From RBG-13-43-22 sp040755035 (lineage in GTDB: Bacteria; Desulfobacterota; RBG-13-43-22), in the NCBI GenBank assembly GCA_040755035.1, contig JBFMBU010000283.1, positions 1 to 25,398 on the forward strand: 25,398 nt of DNA. Direction: 5' to 3'. Made by a program: the position numbers and the translations under genes. A model generated the notes under the pieces. It saw only the letters and a list, made by a program, of their open reading frames with translations. It was not told the origin of the DNA and searched no databases. Shown piece by piece: positions 21,730 through 25,398 of the stretch; the first letter of the stretch is position 1; each line of letters begins with the position of its first letter.

Positions 21730-22728
21730 TCACTTCATCACAAAGGACAAGAGTTCCAGCATCCGGTTGGAAAAACCCCATTCATTATCATACCAGGAGA
21801 GGACTTTGATCATATTACCGCCGATGACATGGGTACAGGGGAGGTCGACGATGGAGGAATGGGGATTACCGTTAAAATCCTTGGAAACCAGTTCCTCACT
21901 GCTGCAGGCCAGGATGCCTTTTAAGGGCCCTGCGGCGTACTCTTTAAATTTGGTATTTACCTCTTCCTTGGTCACGGGTTTGGAAAGGGTGGCCGTAAAA
22001 TCGACCAGAGAGACATTGGGCGTCGGCACGCGTATGGCCATCCCGTCCAGTTTGCCCTTCATCTCCGGGATAACTTCGGAAATGGCCTTGGCCGCACCGG
22101 TGGTGGTGGGGATCATGGAGAGCCCGGCGGCCCGGGAACGCCGCAGGTCCTTGTGCGGTTCATCGGCCACCACCTGATCATTGGTGTAGGAGTGTATGGT
22201 GGTCATCAGGCCGTATTCGATCCCGAATTCCCTCTGGAGGATTTTAACCACCGGAGCCAGACAATTGGTGGTGCAGGAACCCATGGAAATGATGTGGTGG
22301 CTGGTTTTATCGTAGGCTTCCTCATTGATTCCGAATACCACCGTCACATCCGGGTTTTTGGCCGGCGCGGAAATGATCACCTTTCGTGCTCCGGCCAGGA
22401 GGTGCTTCTCGGCCCCGGTCCGATCGGTAAACTTACCGGTGCTTTCCAGGACCACATCCACACCGAGTTCCTTCCAGGGAAGTCCTTCGGGTTCCCGCAG
22501 GGAAAAGGTCCTTATTTCCTTTCCATCCACGATAATGGCATTGTCTTTAACCGTCACCTCAGCCGCCAGGGTCCCATGGACCGAATCATATTTCAGCAAA
22601 TGGGCCATAGTTCGGGTATCTGTCAGGTCGTTGATGGCGACAAGGTCAACTTCCTTACTTTTTAATCCGGCGCGAAAGACCAACCGCCCAATTCTTCCAA
22701 AACCGTTGATGGCGATCTTGACTGACAT
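21730..22728 (-). CDS. gap: Type I glyceraldehyde-3-phosphate dehydrogenase
   Basis: This 332-aa protein of standard length interconverts glyceraldehyde 3-phosphate and 1,3-bisphosphoglycerate in glycolysis and gluconeogenesis, in the cytoplasm. It has the Rossmann start INGFGRIGRLVFRA, catalytic C152 in GSCTTNCLAP, TIHSYTNDQ with the catalytic His, TTTGAAKAISEVIPEMKGKLDGMAIRVPTPN and WYDNEWGFSNRM near the end. D33-type NAD preference is suggested by AINDLTD. The ATG at 22726-22728 has AGGAGG at 22734-22739 and a strong promoter upstream. The 164-nt gap to the 1406-aa gene has no clear terminator, so both may share a transcript. Confidence 0.96.
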   Translation of the reverse strand: MSVKIAINGFGRIGRLVFRAGLKSKEVDLVAINDLTDTRTMAHLLKYDSVHGTLAAEVTVKDNAIIVDGKEIRTFSLREPEGLPWKELGVDVVLESTGKFTDRTGAEKHLLAGARKVIISAPAKNPDVTVVFGINEEAYDKTSHHIISMGSCTTNCLAPVVKILQREFGIEYGLMTTIHSYTNDQVVADEPHKDLRRSRAAGLSMIPTTTGAAKAISEVIPEMKGKLDGMAIRVPTPNVSLVDFTATLSKPVTKEEVNTKFKEYAAGPLKGILACSSEELVSKDFNGNPHSSIVDLPCTHVIGGNMIKVLSWYDNEWGFSNRMLELLSFVMK

Positions 22729-22797
22729 GGAAACCTCCTCTACGTTACGGGTTCTTTTCCGGGATGAAAGTCGGATGATTCTGATAACTTCTTAAAA

Positions 22798-22826
22798 AGA
22801 CTAACACAAACTGAAAGAATTGTCAA
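22798..22826 (-). promoter_or_regulatory. Sigma70-type promoter of gap
   Basis: On the minus strand, consensus TTGACA (22821-22826), a 17-nt spacer and TAGTCT (22798-22803). The leader is about 65 nt and ends in GAGGAGGT before the ATG. Confidence 0.7.
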
Positions 22827-22836
22827 CTGAATGCCC

Positions 22837-23613
22837 TCAATAAGGGGCCTGATTCAGGATGAAGCTGATGCGGCTTTCCAACCAGGGATCGGTGCTGCCG
22901 TTAAAGGATTTTTCGACGAAGGTGACCCTGCCGTTTCGCCCGATGCGCACCACGGTCGAGGAGCGGGTCCCGTAAAGGGGGCTGCGAATGAATACGGCCG
23001 AGAGCCTCTTTTCCCACTCCCGGGAAACCCCGGTGGCCGGCAGCCGGTTAAGCGGTGCGGTTTTTCGATCATTAAGCATGGTAAAGAGGGTTGATTCCAT
23101 TTGATCCCCTCTTTGTCTGAGGACGGAAGAGAGGATTTTTTTTGCCTTGACCACCTTGGGCCAGGGGGTATTCAGGGAGGCGTTGCTCAACCCGTACAAG
23201 CCGGGTTCCAGGTTTTCCGTTTTCCCGCGATTGGAATAAACAAAAAGATCCTGACGGTCCCCGCAAAGGAGATTAAACCCATTATAACGTTGACCATGGC
23301 GGGTCACTTTTTTTATATATGAGGCGGCGCTGTCTGTTCCGGTTAAAAAATCGGAAACCAATTGGCCCCTGGAGGGGGCGCCGCTTTTTACCGATGCCGG
23401 ATCGCGGTAATTGGTGATAGCGGCGAATTTCCCCCGGCGGGTTATTCCCAGCCAGGTGCCGCCTTCCTTCAGATCCCGGCCGGCCAAAACCCGGGGATGG
23501 TTCTCCCAGAAGGCAGCCGGAGAAGTGGGCCGTTCATAATATTCATCGCGATTGGCGGCGGCGATAAAGGGATAATAAGGATGGAGGCGATAAGCGAACA
23601 CAATCAGGCACAT
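22837..23613 (-). CDS. NRDE family (TANGO2-like) protein
   Basis: This 258-aa protein begins MCLIVFAYRLHPYYPF and has the family motif N21-R-D-E24 within AAANRDEYYERPTSPAAFW, followed by VLAGRDLKEGGTWLGITRRGKFAAITNYRDP, all characteristic of the NRDE/TANGO2 family. C2 may act as an N-terminal nucleophile after Met removal, as the family fold (NTN-hydrolase-like) suggests. The bacterial role is not settled; proposals centre on haem or lipid metabolism. It stops 10 bases before the gap promoter and is transcribed divergently from the thymidylate synthase gene. The ribosome-binding site is weak. Confidence 0.88.
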   Translation of the reverse strand: MCLIVFAYRLHPYYPFIAAANRDEYYERPTSPAAFWENHPRVLAGRDLKEGGTWLGITRRGKFAAITNYRDPASVKSGAPSRGQLVSDFLTGTDSAASYIKKVTRHGQRYNGFNLLCGDRQDLFVYSNRGKTENLEPGLYGLSNASLNTPWPKVVKAKKILSSVLRQRGDQMESTLFTMLNDRKTAPLNRLPATGVSREWEKRLSAVFIRSPLYGTRSSTVVRIGRNGRVTFVEKSFNGSTDPWLESRISFILNQAPY

Positions 23614-23817
23614 AAGGGGTCTTTTCTGAAATATTTGCTTCTGATTCCCAATTTGGAGATGATCTTAATTTTTATGTTAGCATGAATATCCCGGAAAAGG
23701 CAAGGATAGGAATCGGACTTTTCCCAAAGAAAGGCCAAAGGTTTGTTGAAATTCATCCCTGAATAGGCTATTAATCCCTGAGGATACATTTTCGGAAAAA
23801 GGAAAGGGGAGGCTTTT

Positions 23818-24474
23818 ATGAAACTTAGATATATTCAGGCCCGTGATCTGCCCGATGCCTGGTTTCAATGCGTCTATGAAATCCTGGATCACGGCCGTGA
23901 GTATGTCATCGACCGGGGGAGTTTCAGCGGACAGAAACGATTGGAATTCGATTATGTCACGGTCCGGATCAAATATCCCGGTACCCGTCCCCTGCTTCCG
24001 GATATCCCTCCGGCCCTCGGCATCCCCAATCCCGTGGCTGAGGGCTACGTGGAACAATATCTCCCCTATCTGATGACGTCGGTTAAACAACCCAATGAAG
24101 ATTATACCTATGGGCAATATCTGGAACCCCAGATCAAGGAAGTGATCCGCATGTACCGGGAAGAAGGTTATGGGACCAACCAGGCCTATATGACCGTGGG
24201 AAACCCGGAAGCCATTTTTTTAAACGACCCTCCCTGTCTGAGGGGTATAGATACCCGTATCAGTAAAGACCGACTTCACTTTTTTATCTATTTCCGCTCC
24301 TGGGACCTCTGGAACGGCTTTCCGGCCAACCTGGCGGCCATCCAGCATTTAAAGGAATATATGGCCCAGGAGATCGGGGTCGGGGACGGCGAAATCATCG
24401 CCGCCAGCAAAGGCCTGCACCTCTATGACTATGTCTGGGAACTGGCCAAACTGAGGGCGTTGAAGAAGACGTAA
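23818..24474 (+). CDS. Archaeal-type thymidylate synthase
   Basis: This 218-aa protein is shorter than the about 264-aa bacterial ThyA and close to the methanogen-type enzyme. Landmarks are YGQYLEPQIKEVIRMYREEGYGTNQAYMTVG, the nucleophile C140 in NDPPCLRG and the dUMP-binding FRSWDLWNGFPANLAAIQHL, with a final GLHLYDYVWELA. It would methylate dUMP to dTMP with methylene-tetrahydrofolate or methylene-tetrahydromethanopterin; a dCMP/dUMP hydroxymethylase-like role is the alternative. The ATG at 23818-23820 has GGGGAGG at 23806-23812. The stop codon lies inside a 7-bp repeat array. Confidence 0.85.
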   Translation: MKLRYIQARDLPDAWFQCVYEILDHGREYVIDRGSFSGQKRLEFDYVTVRIKYPGTRPLLPDIPPALGIPNPVAEGYVEQYLPYLMTSVKQPNEDYTYGQYLEPQIKEVIRMYREEGYGTNQAYMTVGNPEAIFLNDPPCLRGIDTRISKDRLHFFIYFRSWDLWNGFPANLAAIQHLKEYMAQEIGVGDGEIIAASKGLHLYDYVWELAKLRALKKT

Positions 24475-24519
24475 GGCGTAAGACCTAAGGCGTGAGGCGT
24501 GAGGCGCGGGGCGCTGAGG
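24471..24519. repeat. 7-bp tandem array overlapping the thymidylate synthase stop
   Basis: Seven heptamers: GTAAGGC, GTAAGAC, CTAAGGC, GTGAGGC (twice), GCGGGGC, GCTGAGG. The TAA stop (24472-24474) is part of the first unit. A GGCGC/GCGCC pairing between the array end and 24525-24530 could form a terminator-like stem between the convergent genes. Confidence 0.75.
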
Positions 24520-24574
24520 TGAAAAGCGCCAAGCGTCTGCCCAAGAAAAAAAATGGCTTTCCATACCGTCTTTT

Positions 24575-25398
24575 CTATTTTACCTCGAATTTAGCCGTGT
24601 AGGTGCGGGAGATGTTGCCGTACAGATCCATCACCTGGAATTGCTGGGTAAAAGCCCCTTTCTTGCCGGGAGGAGGACTGACATTGGCGGTGATGGGTAT
24701 ATAAAACCCGGCCGGGCGATAATCCCAGGAATCCTTGACTTCCAGAAAATCGGGTTTGTTCAGGACCAGTTCACCACGGGGGCCAATCAGTTTGAAGGCG
24801 ATTTTAACGTGGGCGGTGTTTTCTTTAAACTGTATACCGGCCAGCTTGGCCGAAGTGTAAACCTTTTCTCCGGTTCGAATAACCGGGTTTGAAACCGGCG
24901 TTCCCTCTTCGGAAAGGGAAAGCATGAGATCTCGAAGTTCCAATGCCTTGGCTACAACCGCCGGCGGGGCCTCGACAGTGAAAGGGGCTATGTATTCGGC
25001 AGTAGTGTTATTTAGGGTATCCTGGATCCTGATCCGTACCTTATAATTGCCGGGAGGTGAATAGGGGACGATATTAAAATTGATCCAACCCCGGGCCGGT
25101 TCATTTCCGCTGTGCTTTTCCTTGATGGTGAACCCACCCTTGAAGGCCGTGATATCATCAGGGTCGAAGACTGTCACTTGACCTTCCAGGTGGAGCTGTC
25201 CCTGGTCATCCTTGGTAAAACCGACAATGTGGTATTGGGAAAAGACCTTGTCTTTGGGCTTAAAAGAGCGCTGGGAACGGACCGGCCCTTTTTCTCCTTC
25301 GGTGAATTGGAAGTCTACTACCTGTAATGATCCGGGGGAGGCTGTGTTATCGGTCGATAGGGGAGGGGAATCGATCGGTTTTGAGGTTGTAGCGGGGG
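24575..25398 (-). CDS. Beta-rich, probably exported protein, 5' part outside the window
   Basis: The frame is open from the right edge to the stop at 24575-24577, giving 273 residues without the true N-terminus. The first about 40 visible residues are rich in Pro, Ser and Thr (a linker, often found after a signal peptide), then two segments look like immunoglobulin-like beta-sandwiches: about 45-145 (GNYKVRIRIQDTLNNTTAEYIAPFTVE) and 160-273 (GFYIPITANVSPPPGKKGAFTQQFQVMDLYGN, ending TAKFEVK). There is no enzyme motif and no recognised family. A GTG at 25175-25177 could be read as a start, but the frame continues well upstream, so I treat the gene as truncated by the window. Confidence 0.6.
   Translation of the reverse strand, partial: PATTSKPIDSPPLSTDNTASPGSLQVVDFQFTEGEKGPVRSQRSFKPKDKVFSQYHIVGFTKDDQGQLHLEGQVTVFDPDDITAFKGGFTIKEKHSGNEPARGWINFNIVPYSPPGNYKVRIRIQDTLNNTTAEYIAPFTVEAPPAVVAKALELRDLMLSLSEEGTPVSNPVIRTGEKVYTSAKLAGIQFKENTAHVKIAFKLIGPRGELVLNKPDFLEVKDSWDYRPAGFYIPITANVSPPPGKKGAFTQQFQVMDLYGNISRTYTAKFEVK

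Overview
The window looks like a chromosomal stretch of an anaerobic, deltaproteobacterial-type (Desulfobacterota) bacterium. This is an inference from the bat/MoxR operon, the PPDK-related genes, the archaeal-type thymidylate synthase and the style of the intergenic repeats; there is no rRNA or marker gene to settle it. GC content is moderate and coding density is high except in the first 4.5 kb. I see no rRNA, tRNA, CRISPR array or intact transposase.

Region 1 (about 1-4500) is a toxin-antitoxin and remnant island, all on the minus strand. Read in the direction of transcription it holds: a RelE/ParE toxin with an excisionase-like HTH antitoxin; a short winged-helix-like ORF and the decayed C-terminus of a large helicase; a beta-type antitoxin with a MazF/PemK toxin; a lone MqsA-like zinc-finger + XRE + Panacea (SocA-like) protein; a UPF0175 antitoxin with a DUF3368 PIN toxin; and a 125-aa winged-helix tail containing a 12-bp tandem repeat. 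A diverged intergenic repeat of about 85-140 bp recurs three times in one orientation, each time directly downstream of a module, so the island looks like modules separated by a common spacer.

Region 2 (4615-15510) is a seven-gene minus-strand operon of the Bat/MoxR type. In order of transcription: a large membrane protein with a periplasmic N-terminus, a polytopic membrane protein, a DUF4175-like coiled-coil membrane protein, a MoxR AAA+ ATPase, a DUF58 protein, a BatA-like vWA protein and an 863-aa protein with two vWA domains. A good sigma70-type promoter lies at 15745-15773. A quasi-palindromic repeat (ACCCGGA...TCCGGGT, about 56 bp between outer ends) sits in the upstream region and twice inside the operon, with a half copy in a third gap.

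Region 3 (15821-22828) is a central-carbon locus. A divergent 425-aa GAPDH paralogue on the plus strand converges on a 1406-aa PPDK-related phosphotransferase on the minus strand, which lies downstream of a canonical 332-aa GAPDH with a strong promoter. The PPDK-like protein keeps the ATP-grasp and phospho-histidine domains, lacks the PEP/pyruvate TIM barrel and has about 900 helical residues at its N-terminus. This is the best candidate here for an undescribed function.

Region 4 (22837-25398) has an NRDE (TANGO2-like) protein, an archaeal-type thymidylate synthase on the plus strand and the 3' end of a gene for a beta-rich, probably exported protein that runs off the window. Imperfect 7-bp repeat arrays occur at three gene borders (17243-17342, 21579-21648, 24471-24519), one of them as an inverted pair between convergent genes.
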